Shown here in pieces: positions 52,237 through 61,922 of a stretch of 64,000 nucleotides of DNA. The DNA is taken from contig NZ_CP049886.1 of the NCBI RefSeq assembly GCF_011303955.1, positions 62,001-126,000 of the forward strand. Direction: 5' to 3'. Position 1 is the first letter of the stretch. Every line of letters starts with the position of its first letter. The stretch is from Vagococcus coleopterorum (GTDB lineage: Bacteria; Bacillota; Bacilli; Lactobacillales; Vagococcaceae). The notes under the pieces are model-generated. The model saw only the letters and a program-made list of their open reading frames with translations, ran no database searches and was not told the origin of the DNA. Made by a program: the position numbers and the translations under genes.

Positions 52237-54828
52237 TTATTCATTTGTATAAAACTCCTTGATAGGACTGTTTTTTCGCCCACTATTTCTAACAACTAAA
52301 CGATACGTTTGTGCAATTAAAAACAAGCTGTTTGTTGATTTCTGGAACGACAAGTAACGTGGTTGCCATTCCGATGCATAGTTTTCTTTAAATTGATGGG
52401 TATCTTTGAAGCTTGCTTGAGGATTACTGTAGGTATACAACATGTTGATTAACCGTTCTTTAAAGAACGACGATTTTGCTTCGCCCACTTTTACCAGTGG
52501 CGATAGCCCCAGCGATACTCCTGATAATTGATCAGACTTTGCTTGTTGGATTAAGTGTGTCATTAAGAAGTGATCAATGCCATCTGGCACATCATCACGA
52601 TAACGCATCAAACTATAACCAACCTCTGTCTTGTTTTGAGGTAAGGTTTCACTAATAAAACCAACTAATTTATTTTCACCATCGAAGACTAGACCGACAT
52701 TGCTTTGAGAAACCATCTCCCGATTAAAACGTCCGAAAGAAAAATAGCGCTCTTCATGACCTGCTAACCATTCAGCTGAGATTTCTTCTAGTTGTCCCAT
52801 CAAATCATCAGATAATGGTTTTTTAACTGTTTCAAAGCGATAACCCGACTCTAGCATACCCACCATTTGATCGGCTTCTTGCCAATCATTGATCGTTGTT
52901 TCCGGTAGATCCGATAACTTAACGAAACCTTTTTCTCCCACTTTCATAAAGTCATAGCCCAAGTCGTGAAGAATTAAGGCATAACGATCGGTAATGCCGT
53001 AGAAGACCAAACGGAAACCTAAGTAATCAGCTTTTTCCATCATCTTTTGACTGGCTTCAACAATCAATGCTTCCGCTCCAATCGGATCACCTAAAACAAA
53101 ATAATAACTACCTTTTCGCTCAAAGTTGAACATCACACCTGCTTCTGCAATTGGTTGATAGTAAAATTGTTGTTTATCACCTAAGCTAAACAAATGACTG
53201 TAATCATTGCTGCCATATTGCGTAATAAATTGAGACACTTTATCAGCTTGATATGCTTCACCAAGCTCTTCGTCACCACCTAAATAATCATATAAAATGG
53301 CAATTGTCGCGGCTGCTAATAACAGACCGGCAAACCCTTGGATCCAAACGGTTTCTGATGGAAATAACAAGAAATTAGCTGGCGTCTTACCATGACCAAT
53401 CTTTTCACTCGCATAATAGCCGACGATTGAATACAGAATAAACAAGCCACCGTATAAGGCACCATCAACTGCTAAGGATTCCCAACTGAAAACTAATTGT
53501 TTCCGGTAAAATTCTTTTCTCGCTAAGAATAAACAAGCCACTAAGAAGGCATAAAAAATTAGCAACTGCCACGAGAAGGTTCTTGAAATGGTATTGAAAA
53601 TACAGAATGCCAACACCAACATCGTTGGGAAGTAAGCTTTCTTCACGCGATTTGAGACTCCACGAGCTAAACCTAATAGTAAGAAACCAACCAACATATT
53701 TAAGCTTTGATCTAAAAAGTTAAAAGAGAAGGGAAGTAACTTTTGGAAAATCTGACTAATATTTGATAAGTTGGGAATCGTTGATAATAAAATCATCATA
53801 ATCCCAGCAAAATATACCATGCCAACTAATATTAAGTGGGCTGCTTTTTGGGTGATTAATTTGGGAATCCCATCAAAGAATTCATTTACTTTCGATCCCA
53901 TTTGATGAACGAAACTATAGACACCTGTTAAGAATGGCACTAAGTAATAGAAAATACGATAGTACAGTAACCAGGCCACTGCTAGTTCTTTTGAAACTCC
54001 AACTGTCCCAAGACCGACAATCATGATGACATCAAAGGTCCCCATCCCACCTGGCACCATTGAAATCATCCCAATAAAGGTTGCAGCGATAAACAATGGG
54101 TAGACGGTAAAGCTTGATACTTCTACTCCTAATAATTGACCAATCAACAAGAAGCTAATTAAAGCCCCTAACCATTGGCCTAATGATCCTAAAAATAGTT
54201 TGATAATACGTTTCGTTGTAAAGTCTTTAAATAATTTTTGCTGATTTAAATAAATAAAACCGATGATGGCTGGCGCAAACAAACTTCCGCCTAGCAACCA
54301 TACCCAGTAATTTCTGAATGGATTGGTCGTTCTGAACAAATAAATATCAACGACCGTAATTAAACATAAGAACGATAACCCTGTTAACATAAACAATGCT
54401 ACTTTTGAAACAGTCGCAATGGTTTTCTTAGAACTCACGCCATCCCCTCCGTAAAAACGGGCACGTAATGTGGCACCAATAACCCCACCAAAACCAGCTA
54501 AGTTGTTCAGCGTATTAGTTGTCCACGCTGATGTTAGTAAGTGTTTACGCGGTAACCGTTTTTTACCGTTTGCTGCTAAAATTTCAACGGTAACCCAGTC
54601 ATAGGTCATCATTGGCAAGACCGCTACTAAACCAGTCACCACCATTAATAATAAGCGTTTTTTCGGCTGAGAAAACAAGATTGTTTGGAGTTCACTCCAG
54701 GTCATCCCTTGCAGGATGCCAGTCATTTGATTCACAACAAATAACAGAATTGAGAATAAAAACAAAGCTTTTAACATGCCACTATATTTCTTTAAGACAG
54801 CCAAAAGCTGTTTCAATTTATCTAACAT
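52237..54828 (-). CDS. mprF: Phosphatidylglycerol lysyltransferase MprF
   Basis: About 863 residues. An N-terminal flippase half has 13 or 14 membrane segments (SAWTTNTLNNLAGFGGVIGA, MVPGGMGTFDVIMIVGLG). The C-terminal cytoplasmic synthase domain is of DUF2156 type, with FYQPIAEAGVMFNFERKGSYYFVLGDPIGAE, YDFMKVGEKGFVKL and GFISETLP. It attaches lysine from Lys-tRNA to phosphatidylglycerol and flips it outward, lowering net negative charge and protecting against cationic peptides. The ATG at 54828 has AAGGAAG about 10 bases upstream; the frame also opens at 54867. Confidence 0.93.
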   Translation of the reverse strand: MLDKLKQLLAVLKKYSGMLKALFLFSILLFVVNQMTGILQGMTWSELQTILFSQPKKRLLLMVVTGLVAVLPMMTYDWVTVEILAANGKKRLPRKHLLTSAWTTNTLNNLAGFGGVIGATLRARFYGGDGVSSKKTIATVSKVALFMLTGLSFLCLITVVDIYLFRTTNPFRNYWVWLLGGSLFAPAIIGFIYLNQQKLFKDFTTKRIIKLFLGSLGQWLGALISFLLIGQLLGVEVSSFTVYPLFIAATFIGMISMVPGGMGTFDVIMIVGLGTVGVSKELAVAWLLYYRIFYYLVPFLTGVYSFVHQMGSKVNEFFDGIPKLITQKAAHLILVGMVYFAGIMMILLSTIPNLSNISQIFQKLLPFSFNFLDQSLNMLVGFLLLGLARGVSNRVKKAYFPTMLVLAFCIFNTISRTFSWQLLIFYAFLVACLFLARKEFYRKQLVFSWESLAVDGALYGGLFILYSIVGYYASEKIGHGKTPANFLLFPSETVWIQGFAGLLLAAATIAILYDYLGGDEELGEAYQADKVSQFITQYGSNDYSHLFSLGDKQQFYYQPIAEAGVMFNFERKGSYYFVLGDPIGAEALIVEASQKMMEKADYLGFRLVFYGITDRYALILHDLGYDFMKVGEKGFVKLSDLPETTINDWQEADQMVGMLESGYRFETVKKPLSDDLMGQLEEISAEWLAGHEERYFSFGRFNREMVSQSNVGLVFDGENKLVGFISETLPQNKTEVGYSLMRYRDDVPDGIDHFLMTHLIQQAKSDQLSGVSLGLSPLVKVGEAKSSFFKERLINMLYTYSNPQASFKDTHQFKENYASEWQPRYLSFQKSTNSLFLIAQTYRLVVRNSGRKNSPIKEFYTNE

Positions 54829-54940
54829 ATTTACTGCACTTCCTTGTTTTGAGACTAGCTGAATCATCAGCTCAAATTTTATAATCGTTATTTATATGTT
54901 AGCTTATTCTTCTATATAATACCAGTACGGCTCACCCACT

Positions 54941-54969
54941 TTGCAGTTTCAAACTTTTCAAGGTAAGAT
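54941..54969 (+). promoter_or_regulatory. Sigma-A promoter for proC
   Basis: TTGCAG (54941-54946), 17-base spacer, TAAGAT (54964-54969), 33 bases before the start. Confidence 0.5.
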
Positions 54970-55002
54970 AAGATTATTAAAAACAAGAAAAGAGGGCTTC
55001 TT

Positions 55003-55815
55003 ATGAAAATTGGGTTTATTGGAGCAGGTAACATGGCTCAAGCGATTATTAAAGGACTTGTAGCGTCAGAGACTGTTACTGGAGATGCTATTTATTTAAC
55101 AACTAGCACTGTCGAACATAGTCAAGAAGTGGCTGGTCAATTAGGTGTACACGCTTTAGCCTCTAACGAGGAACTAGCTAAGACCGTTGATTATTTAATC
55201 TTAGCAGTCAAACCTGGTGTTATTCCAACTGTGCTAACTGACTTGTCAGCCATCTTATCAACAAAAGATCTGCCCATCATTTCGATTGCTGCTGGGCTAA
55301 CATTAGCCGATTTAGCAAACTTAGTTCCAACCAATCCTCAACAAAAATTCATTCGTGTGATGCCTAATATGAATGTGACTGTCCGCATGGGTGTTTCAGC
55401 GATTACTGCAAATACGTTTGTCGAAGAACAAGAAACTTTCACTGCTCAAACTATTTTCGATGCTGTTGGTTCAACCTATTTAATTGCCGAAAAAGACTTC
55501 CGTAACTTCACCTCATTGGCAGGTTGTTCACCAGCTTATACTTACTTATTTATCGATGCCATGTCACGAGCTGGTGTTAAAAACGGCTTACCAAAAGCAT
55601 TAGCCACTAAAATTGCGACGGAAGCTGTGATGGGAAGCGCCGCCTTACTTTCTGCGACAGAAGATGAGACGCCATGGGATTTAATTGATAAAGTTTGCTC
55701 ACCTGGCGGAACGACCGTTGCTGGTTTAGTTTCTTTAGAAGAAGACGCTTTTACTGCAACTGTTATTCGTGCTCTTGATGCTACCATCAAACGTGATGAA
55801 GAAATGACAAAATAA
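55003..55815 (+). CDS. proC: Pyrroline-5-carboxylate reductase
   Basis: Last step of proline synthesis: NAD(P)H-dependent reduction of pyrroline-5-carboxylate. The 270-residue enzyme has the Rossmann motif KIGFIGAGNMAQAIIKGL, LAVKPGVIPTVL, FIRVMPNMNVTVRMGVSAI and the C-terminal signature VCSPGGTTVAGLVSLEEDAF. Monocistronic, with a terminator shared with the convergent manganese operon. Confidence 0.96.
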   Translation: MKIGFIGAGNMAQAIIKGLVASETVTGDAIYLTTSTVEHSQEVAGQLGVHALASNEELAKTVDYLILAVKPGVIPTVLTDLSAILSTKDLPIISIAAGLTLADLANLVPTNPQQKFIRVMPNMNVTVRMGVSAITANTFVEEQETFTAQTIFDAVGSTYLIAEKDFRNFTSLAGCSPAYTYLFIDAMSRAGVKNGLPKALATKIATEAVMGSAALLSATEDETPWDLIDKVCSPGGTTVAGLVSLEEDAFTATVIRALDATIKRDEEMTK

Positions 55816-55843
55816 AAAAGACTCCTAATAGGAGTCTTTTTTT
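55814..55843. terminator. Bidirectional terminator (proC / Mn operon)
   Basis: AAGACTCCTA / TAGGAGTCTT-type stem with A and T runs. Confidence 0.9.
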
Positions 55844-56774
55844 ATTTATTTAAACCATCATAAATGATTTCTAAATTGTATGCCATCATATCTAGATACG
55901 TATCTCCGACTTCACCAGTTTTAGCTAATGAATCGGTAAATATTTTTTTATAGATAGGAATACTAGTCGCTTTAGAAACACTTTCCATACTACGTGGGTC
56001 AACACTAGTTTCAACAAATAATGAGGCCACGTTCGTCGAATCAATCTTATCAATAATGTGTTTCATTTGATCTGGTGTTCCTTGATTCTCAGTGTTTATT
56101 TCCCAAATGTAGGCCGCTTCTAAGCCGTATGCTTTAGAGAAATATTTAAAAGCTCCTTCACTTGTTACGAGTAATGCCTTATCTTTTGGTAATTTACTAA
56201 ATTTATCTTTTGAATTATCATTCAGCTCAGTTAATTTAGCACTGTATTCTTTAGCATTTTTCTCGTAGTCTGCTTGATGTTCAGGATCTTTAGCAACTAA
56301 TGTTTTAGTGATATTTTCAATATAGATTAAGCCATTAGCAATATCTAACCAAGCATGCGGATCTTGCTCTGACTCTTGACCTTTACTTGTTAAATACTGT
56401 GGCTCCACACCGACACTAACCGCAAAATAATCTTCTTCAGATTTTTTATGGCTCGTTTCCATTAATTTAGTGAACCAGCCATTTCCGCCTGTTTCTAAAT
56501 TCAAACCATTATAGAAAATAATATCTGCATCAGACGATTTAGCAACATCCTCTGGTAAAGGTTCGTATTCATGTGGATCCGTCCCAACTGGCACGATACT
56601 ATGCACTAATACGTGATCTTTTCCGACTTCGTTGACCATATCAGCTAAGATTGAATTGGTAGCAACGATGTGGACTTTCCCATCAGCATGTTCACCTGGA
56701 TGATCTTTCTTTCCACATCCAACTAATAGCACTAACAACAAAGCAGATAAAACCATTACATTAATTTTTTTCAA
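55842..56774 (-). CDS. Metal-binding lipoprotein of an Mn/Zn ABC importer (EfaA/PsaA-like)
   Basis: A 310-residue cluster A-I binding protein. The signal VMVLSALLLVLLVGC has its lipid cysteine at residue 20. Metal ligands are visible in VGTDPHEYEPLPEDV (His), EQDPHAWLDIANGLIYIENI (His), LLVTSEGAFKYFSKAYGL (Glu in place of the His of many zinc binders) and LFVETSVDPRSMESVS (Asp region). The E at the third ligand position fits manganese/iron binders of the PsaA/EfaA type. The start is a TTG at 56774, overlapping the permease gene by 14 bases. Confidence 0.93.
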   Translation of the reverse strand: MKKINVMVLSALLLVLLVGCGKKDHPGEHADGKVHIVATNSILADMVNEVGKDHVLVHSIVPVGTDPHEYEPLPEDVAKSSDADIIFYNGLNLETGGNGWFTKLMETSHKKSEEDYFAVSVGVEPQYLTSKGQESEQDPHAWLDIANGLIYIENITKTLVAKDPEHQADYEKNAKEYSAKLTELNDNSKDKFSKLPKDKALLVTSEGAFKYFSKAYGLEAAYIWEINTENQGTPDQMKHIIDKIDSTNVASLFVETSVDPRSMESVSKATSIPIYKKIFTDSLAKTGEVGDTYLDMMAYNLEIIYDGLNK

Positions 56775-57618
56775 TTTCCATCCCTACTTTCTTAGTTTTA
56801 AAGAAACCTTGTTTCGGCGAAAAGATAAACGCTAGGATAAAGAAGAAGGCTGCTGTCATAACAATTGCTGCACCTGAAGCTAAGTTGAAGCTGTAACTAA
56901 AGAACAACCCAACGACTGAACTAATCACACTTATAATAGATGATACCCAAATCATGTGAGATAGTTTGTTTGTTAATAGGTAAGCTGTTGAAGCTGGCGT
57001 GATTAATAATGCCACCACTAAGATTGTTCCGATTGTTTGTAGAGCTGTTACTGCAACTAATGTTAAACCAAACATCAAGCCATAATGAATTAGCTTTGTA
57101 TTTAAGCCATAGGCTTCTGCCATGACTGGATCGAAAGAACTAACTAATAACTCTTTATAGAAAATCGCAATAAATGATAAAACAATCACAGCAACGCCGA
57201 GAGTTAACATAATATCACTTTGACGTACCGCTAACACATTCCCAAAAAGAATGTGATATAAATCCGTTGAACTTTGTGCAAAACTAATTAGAATGACACC
57301 TAAGGCAAAGAAAGAACTAAATACAATACCAATAGCTGCATCATTTTTCAGCTTACTTTTTTGACCGATTACACCGATCAAACCAGCTGTTGCTATCCCA
57401 AACACTGTCGCTCCAATAATGTAATTAATTCCTAACATATAAGAAATCGCAACACCTGGGAGCACCGCATGAGAAATCGCGTCGCCCATTAAAGACATTC
57501 CTCTCAGAACAATAAAACTACCCACAACACCTGAAGTTAAACCGACAACGACACAGGTAATTAACGCATTTTGTAAAAATTCATAATGGATTAATCCATC
57601 AATAAAATTACTAATCAT
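56761..57618 (-). CDS. Mn/Zn ABC importer permease (EfaB/MntB-like)
   Basis: A 285-residue ABC-3 family permease with eight or nine membrane segments: GVVGSFIVLRGMSLMGDAIS, HAVLPGVAISYMLG, AIGIVFSSFFALGVILIS and TIGTILVVALLITPASTAYL. The ATG at 57618 is chosen because AAAGGAGTGG lies just upstream; it overlaps the ATPase stop by 8 bases (ATGATTAG). A longer frame opens at 57648 but without a ribosome site. Confidence 0.94.
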   Translation of the reverse strand: MISNFIDGLIHYEFLQNALITCVVVGLTSGVVGSFIVLRGMSLMGDAISHAVLPGVAISYMLGINYIIGATVFGIATAGLIGVIGQKSKLKNDAAIGIVFSSFFALGVILISFAQSSTDLYHILFGNVLAVRQSDIMLTLGVAVIVLSFIAIFYKELLVSSFDPVMAEAYGLNTKLIHYGLMFGLTLVAVTALQTIGTILVVALLITPASTAYLLTNKLSHMIWVSSIISVISSVVGLFFSYSFNLASGAAIVMTAAFFFILAFIFSPKQGFFKTKKVGMEIEKN

Positions 57619-58399
57619 TTGACTCCACTCCTTTGATACGAATATCACCTAATGAACTGCCGTAGGCTTCTTGAATTTTTTCTGTTGTAAATATTTCTGA
57701 CACCGGACCTGATGCAATCAATTTTCTATTTAAAATAATTAACTCATCAAAATAAGTTGTGACTTTTGCCAAATCATGATGGACGATGACAATAGTTTTG
57801 CCTTTTTCTTTTAACACTTTTAAAATATCGACAATAACTTTTTCACTTACCATATCAATTCCGACAAAGGGCTCATCTAAGAAAATAATATCAGCTTTTT
57901 GCGCTAAAGCTCTGGCTATAAAAACGCGTTGTAATTGTCCGCCTGACAATTCACCAATTTGGCGGTCGTGAAACTCTGTCATCTTAACAGCTTCCAAACA
58001 CTCTTTCACTAATTCTTTTTCTTTTTTTCCTGGTCGGTGAAATAACCCTAAGCCGGGATACGTTCCTAATAACACAACATCTTCTACCGTAATCGGAAAT
58101 GTTAAATCAGAATTACTACGTTGTTCTACGTAGGCAATTGTTTTACGCATATCTAATAAATTTTGCTTGCCAACTGTAGCACGTCCACTGGCTGACTTAA
58201 CTAAACCAAGTAACCCTTTTACTAAAGTTGATTTACCGGCTCCATTTGGACCGATAATCCCAGTAATTTTTCCAGGCTGTATGTCTAATGAGATATCTTC
58301 CAAAGCAACTTTCCCTTGATAATGGACTTCAAGATTCTCAACATGAATTGGTAAATATGAGACTTTCGGAGTTGTCTCAACTTGAGCATTGTGACTCAT
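57611..58399 (-). CDS. Mn/Zn ABC importer ATPase (EfaC/MntA-like)
   Basis: A 262-residue ATPase with Walker A IIGPNGAGKSTLVKGLLG, Q-loop AYVEQRSNSDLTFP, signature LSGGQLQRVFIARAL, Walker B IIFLDEPFVGIDMVS and switch IVHHDLAKVTTYFDEL. It is the first gene of the operon (ATPase, permease, binding protein), the same order as efaCBA of Enterococcus. An almost perfect DtxR/MntR-type operator lies 27 bases upstream. Confidence 0.95.
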   Translation of the reverse strand: MSHNAQVETTPKVSYLPIHVENLEVHYQGKVALEDISLDIQPGKITGIIGPNGAGKSTLVKGLLGLVKSASGRATVGKQNLLDMRKTIAYVEQRSNSDLTFPITVEDVVLLGTYPGLGLFHRPGKKEKELVKECLEAVKMTEFHDRQIGELSGGQLQRVFIARALAQKADIIFLDEPFVGIDMVSEKVIVDILKVLKEKGKTIVIVHHDLAKVTTYFDELIILNRKLIASGPVSEIFTTEKIQEAYGSSLGDIRIKGVESND

Positions 58400-58416
58400 T
58401 TAATCACTCCTCTTAT

Positions 58417-58422
58417 TTTATA
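58417..58422 (-). promoter_or_regulatory. -10 element of the Mn operon
   Basis: Minus-strand TATAAA(AT), 18 bases before the ATPase start. The operator sits just upstream, in the spacer and -35 region, so repressor binding would block polymerase. Confidence 0.55.
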
Positions 58423-58425
58423 AGT

Positions 58426-58441
58426 TTTAGGTATGCCTAAA
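58426..58441. promoter_or_regulatory. DtxR/MntR (EfaR-type) operator
   Basis: TTTAGGTATGCCTAAA, with perfect 6-base arms TTTAGG/CCTAAA. It matches the TTTAGG....CCTAAA boxes of manganese-responsive DtxR-family repressors such as EfaR and supports a manganese role for the operon. Confidence 0.88.
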
Positions 58442-58491
58442 CTTTAAATTAAGTCTACCATTGAACTGTCGATTGGTCAAATTTTTGATAC

Positions 58492-58520
58492 AAAAAAGAG
58501 CCCCTCCTAAAAGGGACTCT
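58492..58520 (-). terminator. Terminator after trxA
   Basis: AGAGCCCCT / AGGGACTCT stem, followed on the minus strand by TTTTTT. Confidence 0.85.
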
Positions 58521-58530
58521 CTCGTTAGTC

Positions 58531-58839
58531 TTATTTGTGTTTATTTAAGATTTCGATTAATTGTTCTTTACGGTGAACACCGATTAATGTTTCAACCGCT
58601 TCGCCATCTTTTTTAACGATTAATGTTGGAATACTTTGAACACCGAATAAAGCAGGTGCTGCTTGGTTTTCATCAACGTTAACTTTAGCAATTGTCACAT
58701 CAGTCATCTCTTCAGCTAACTCATCTAAGATTGGTCCTTGCATACGACATGGTCCACACCAAGGTGCCCAGAAGTCTACTAATACTAATCCTTCACTTGT
58801 TTCTGCATTGAAATTGTTATCATTTAAATTTTTTACCAT
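58531..58839 (-). CDS. trxA: Thioredoxin
   Basis: A 102-residue disulfide reductant with active site WAPWCGPCRM (C28 and C31), cis-proline region SIPTLIVKKDGEAV and GVHRKEQLIEIL at the end. Normal length for TrxA. GGAGG lies 8 bases before the ATG. It lies downstream of mutS2, as in many Firmicutes, but has its own strong promoter. Confidence 0.97.
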   Translation of the reverse strand: MVKNLNDNNFNAETSEGLVLVDFWAPWCGPCRMQGPILDELAEEMTDVTIAKVNVDENQAAPALFGVQSIPTLIVKKDGEAVETLIGVHRKEQLIEILNKHK

Positions 58840-58882
58840 TATTGTTTCCTCCTTTAGAGGTTTCCCTCTAGCTTATAGATTA

Positions 58883-58911
58883 ATTATACCATAGGGGGTA
58901 ATTCCTTTAAA
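58883..58911 (-). promoter_or_regulatory. Sigma-A promoter for trxA
   Basis: Minus-strand TTTAAA (58906-58911), 17-base spacer, TGGTATAAT (extended -10, TATAAT at 58883-58888). A small AGAGG-GAAA-CCTCT hairpin precedes the ribosome site. Confidence 0.7.
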
Positions 58912-58927
58912 TTTATCTGCTCACAGT

Positions 58928-61294
58928 TTATTTGAAATAAGCAATTGTTGCTCCCGTACCACCTTGGCTCTGTGGTGCCAATTCAAAACTCTTCACACTG
59001 CGGTGTTTTTTCAAGAATGTGGTAATCGCTTCTCGCAGGACACCTGTCCCTTTACCATGAACAATCGTTACTTGACTATAGCCAGCCAACAAAGCCGCAT
59101 CTAAATAACGATCCACAGATTCTAAAGCATCTTCGTAACGCATGCCACGTAAATCTAATTGCGATTGAACGTGTTCACTAGAACGTTTCATTGTAGAGAT
59201 TGGTTTTTGCGGTGCTACTTTTTCAGGTTTCAGCAATGTTAAGTCTGATTCCGGTAAGACCATTTTTAAAATCCCTAGTTGAACTTGCCAATCACCATTA
59301 GATAATTGTTTTAATAATGTTCCTCTTTGACCGTATGACTCAACTTTAACATCATCACCGGCTTTTAATTTTTTCTGTTCTTTAGCTTTTTGTAAGACTT
59401 TATTTTTCTTCAGATGACTTTCTTCATGTTTCAACTGATTTAAGCCTGTTCTAGCTGCAATCAATTCATGCTCTTTGACCATGCCATTTTTTCCTAAGGC
59501 TTTTTGTTTCTCACGCAAATCAGTAATAATCGTTTCAGCTTTTTCTTGTGCCTCGCGAATAATCTCATTCGCTTTGGCTTTCGCTTCATCTAATTCTTTT
59601 TCTTGCGCTTCAAAGAAGTAGCCATAGGCATTTTCTAAATCGGCATGCAAGCGACTGGCTTCATCGACATGATGACGCACCTCTAAGTATTCCGTTTCCG
59701 CCATTTTACGATGACTTTCTAAATCAGCAATCATGTCGTTTAAATCTTGGCTATCGCCATCAATCATTTGTTTAGCAGATTCAATAATATGTCCATCTAA
59801 TCCTAAACGTTTTGAAATTTCAAAGGCATTACTGCGACCAGGCACCCCAATTAATAACTTGTAGGTCGGACGCAGACTATCAACATTAAACTCCATACTG
59901 GCATTGATGGTTCCTACACGATTGTAGCCATAAACTTTCAACTCCGGATAGTGAGTCGTCGCCATGACATAGGCACCTTTTGCTCCTACTTCATCTAAAA
60001 TCGAAATAGCTAAGGCTGCTCCTTCTTGAGGATCCGTCCCAGCTCCAAGTTCATCAAATAGAACTAAGCTGTCTTGATCTACTTCCGCAATAATGTCGAC
60101 AATGTTTGTCATGTGAGATGAGAAGGTACTTAAGTTTTGCTCAATCGATTGTTCATCGCCAATATCGGCAAAGATATTATTAAAGATTGCGACTTGGCTA
60201 TCCTCGCCAGCTGTAATCGGCAACCCTGCTTGGGCCATAAGTTGTAGTAGTCCTAAAGTTTTCAGCGTGATGGTTTTACCACCCGTATTAGGTCCGGTTA
60301 CTAAAATCGCTTGGTACTCTTCGCCAATAAAGATATCATTTGCTACAACCACATCAGGATCGATTAAGGGATGACGGGCTTGTTTTAATTCAACATGCTT
60401 TTCCTCACTAATCTTCGGAATAACACCTTTATAACTTTTACCAAATTGGGCTTTCGCATTGATGAAATCTAACTTACCTAAAACATAGGCATTTTGGATA
60501 ATTTCATATCTATGTGGTTCAATCTCTGCAGAAATCTCAGCTAAAATTCTTTCCACTTCTTGACGTTCAGAAATTTGTAATTGGCGTAACTTGTTATTAA
60601 GTTCTACCACCTGCTTCGGTTCAACAAACAAGGTTTGCCCTGATGAACTTTGGTCGTGGACAACTCCACCAAAGACACTACGGTATTCACTTTTAACTGG
60701 TAACACATAACGGTCATTACGCATTGTTACTAAAGCATCGCTTAAATACTTTGCATTTTTACCACGAACTAAACCATCTAGTTGTTCACGAATGGTTTGT
60801 TCTGTTCGGCGCGTTTGCACACGAATATTTTTTAATTCTGGTGAGGCTTCATCCGTTAAGCGTCCGTCTGGTTCCACAGACTCCCGAATTCGTTGTGATA
60901 AAGCTGGCACTGTTTCCATTTGATCTGCCCAATAAAATAAACGCTTTAAGTCAATTTCAGCATCTTTTATATCATCAAAGAAACGAATGACTTCGGCCGT
61001 AGTTTGCAAGACACGACCAACTTGAGCCAACTCTAAACCATTTAAGTCCGCACCCATTTCAATTCGTTTCATGTGCGGTCCAATATTTTCTAGTTTAGGA
61101 ACTGGAATACCCCCACGAATTCTTAATAGGGTTGCACCATCTTCTGTTTCCGATAACCAGTTTGTTAAGACCTCTTGATCTGTTACGGGAGACAACTTTT
61201 GAACCTCTTCTTGACCTAAAGCTGTTACCGTATATTCAGTTAATTGTTGTTTGATTTTCTCAAACTCTAACGTTTTTAAAATTTTCGGATTCAT
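58928..61294 (-). CDS. mutS2: Endonuclease MutS2
   Basis: A 788-residue MutS2. It has the MutS-like clamp and ATPase (VTGPNTGGKTITLKTLGLL, LFDELGAGTDPQEGAAL, MATTHYPELKVYGYN), a long coiled coil at about 515-640 and a C-terminal Smr nuclease domain (QLDLRGMRYEDALESVDRYL, VTIVHGKGTGVLREAI). In Gram-positives, MutS2 suppresses homologous recombination and, as RqcU, splits collided ribosomes for quality control. It belongs to the zapA-cvpA-mutS2 run. Confidence 0.97.
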   Translation of the reverse strand: MNPKILKTLEFEKIKQQLTEYTVTALGQEEVQKLSPVTDQEVLTNWLSETEDGATLLRIRGGIPVPKLENIGPHMKRIEMGADLNGLELAQVGRVLQTTAEVIRFFDDIKDAEIDLKRLFYWADQMETVPALSQRIRESVEPDGRLTDEASPELKNIRVQTRRTEQTIREQLDGLVRGKNAKYLSDALVTMRNDRYVLPVKSEYRSVFGGVVHDQSSSGQTLFVEPKQVVELNNKLRQLQISERQEVERILAEISAEIEPHRYEIIQNAYVLGKLDFINAKAQFGKSYKGVIPKISEEKHVELKQARHPLIDPDVVVANDIFIGEEYQAILVTGPNTGGKTITLKTLGLLQLMAQAGLPITAGEDSQVAIFNNIFADIGDEQSIEQNLSTFSSHMTNIVDIIAEVDQDSLVLFDELGAGTDPQEGAALAISILDEVGAKGAYVMATTHYPELKVYGYNRVGTINASMEFNVDSLRPTYKLLIGVPGRSNAFEISKRLGLDGHIIESAKQMIDGDSQDLNDMIADLESHRKMAETEYLEVRHHVDEASRLHADLENAYGYFFEAQEKELDEAKAKANEIIREAQEKAETIITDLREKQKALGKNGMVKEHELIAARTGLNQLKHEESHLKKNKVLQKAKEQKKLKAGDDVKVESYGQRGTLLKQLSNGDWQVQLGILKMVLPESDLTLLKPEKVAPQKPISTMKRSSEHVQSQLDLRGMRYEDALESVDRYLDAALLAGYSQVTIVHGKGTGVLREAITTFLKKHRSVKSFELAPQSQGGTGATIAYFK

Positions 61295-61353
61295 TTTTAC
61301 ACATCCATTTTTTAGTTTAAATTAAAAGCCGAACACAAGGTCCAGCTCTAAGA

Positions 61354-61902
61354 TTATTTCATAATTTGATTGATCCATTCAAAAATCATATTTGAGAAAT
61401 AAGGTGTATCATTTATCATAAATTTAGCAATCCCACTTGATCTTAATAGGTTTTGAATGCCGTCCATTGGAATTGTCGCTAGCATTACTAGGACAAAGAA
61501 AATTCCGATATAAGAAACTAGCAGACTGATTAAGCCACCACCTAAAAAGTTAGCTTGTTTCACAATTGGGAAGAAAGTTAAACTATTACATAACATTCCA
61601 ACAAAGCGTGTTAACAACCAACCGATGATTAAAATTAAAACGAAAGATAAAATGGTATAGAAAGCTTTATCTAAATGGAATAAGGCTTCTCCTTTAAAGA
61701 ACTCTAATTTACTTTCAGCATTGGGATTAGGATAAGGTACGACTAAATCCAATTTTTTTGCTAAGTTACCTGATTGTGTTTTAGCCACCACAAAAGTAAT
61801 GATATAGCCTGCTGTTAAGATTAATTGCATCACTAAGCCACGACGAGCACCATTATAAAATGCTAAGGCTAAAGCTAAAATAATAATTGCTGTTAAAATC
61901 AT
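61354..61902 (-). CDS. CvpA family membrane protein
   Basis: A 182-residue protein with four membrane segments: ILTAIIILALALAFYNGARR, LVMQLILTAGYIITFVVA, AFYTILSFVLILIIGWLLTR and GGLISLLVSYIGIFFVLVML. The N-terminal GARRGLVMQ motif fits CvpA (colicin V production family). Its position between zapA and mutS2 is conserved in Firmicutes. The role may be envelope or division related. Confidence 0.9.
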   Translation of the reverse strand: MILTAIIILALALAFYNGARRGLVMQLILTAGYIITFVVAKTQSGNLAKKLDLVVPYPNPNAESKLEFFKGEALFHLDKAFYTILSFVLILIIGWLLTRFVGMLCNSLTFFPIVKQANFLGGGLISLLVSYIGIFFVLVMLATIPMDGIQNLLRSSGIAKFMINDTPYFSNMIFEWINQIMK

Positions 61903-61922
61903 ATGTTTACCTTCCGATCTAT

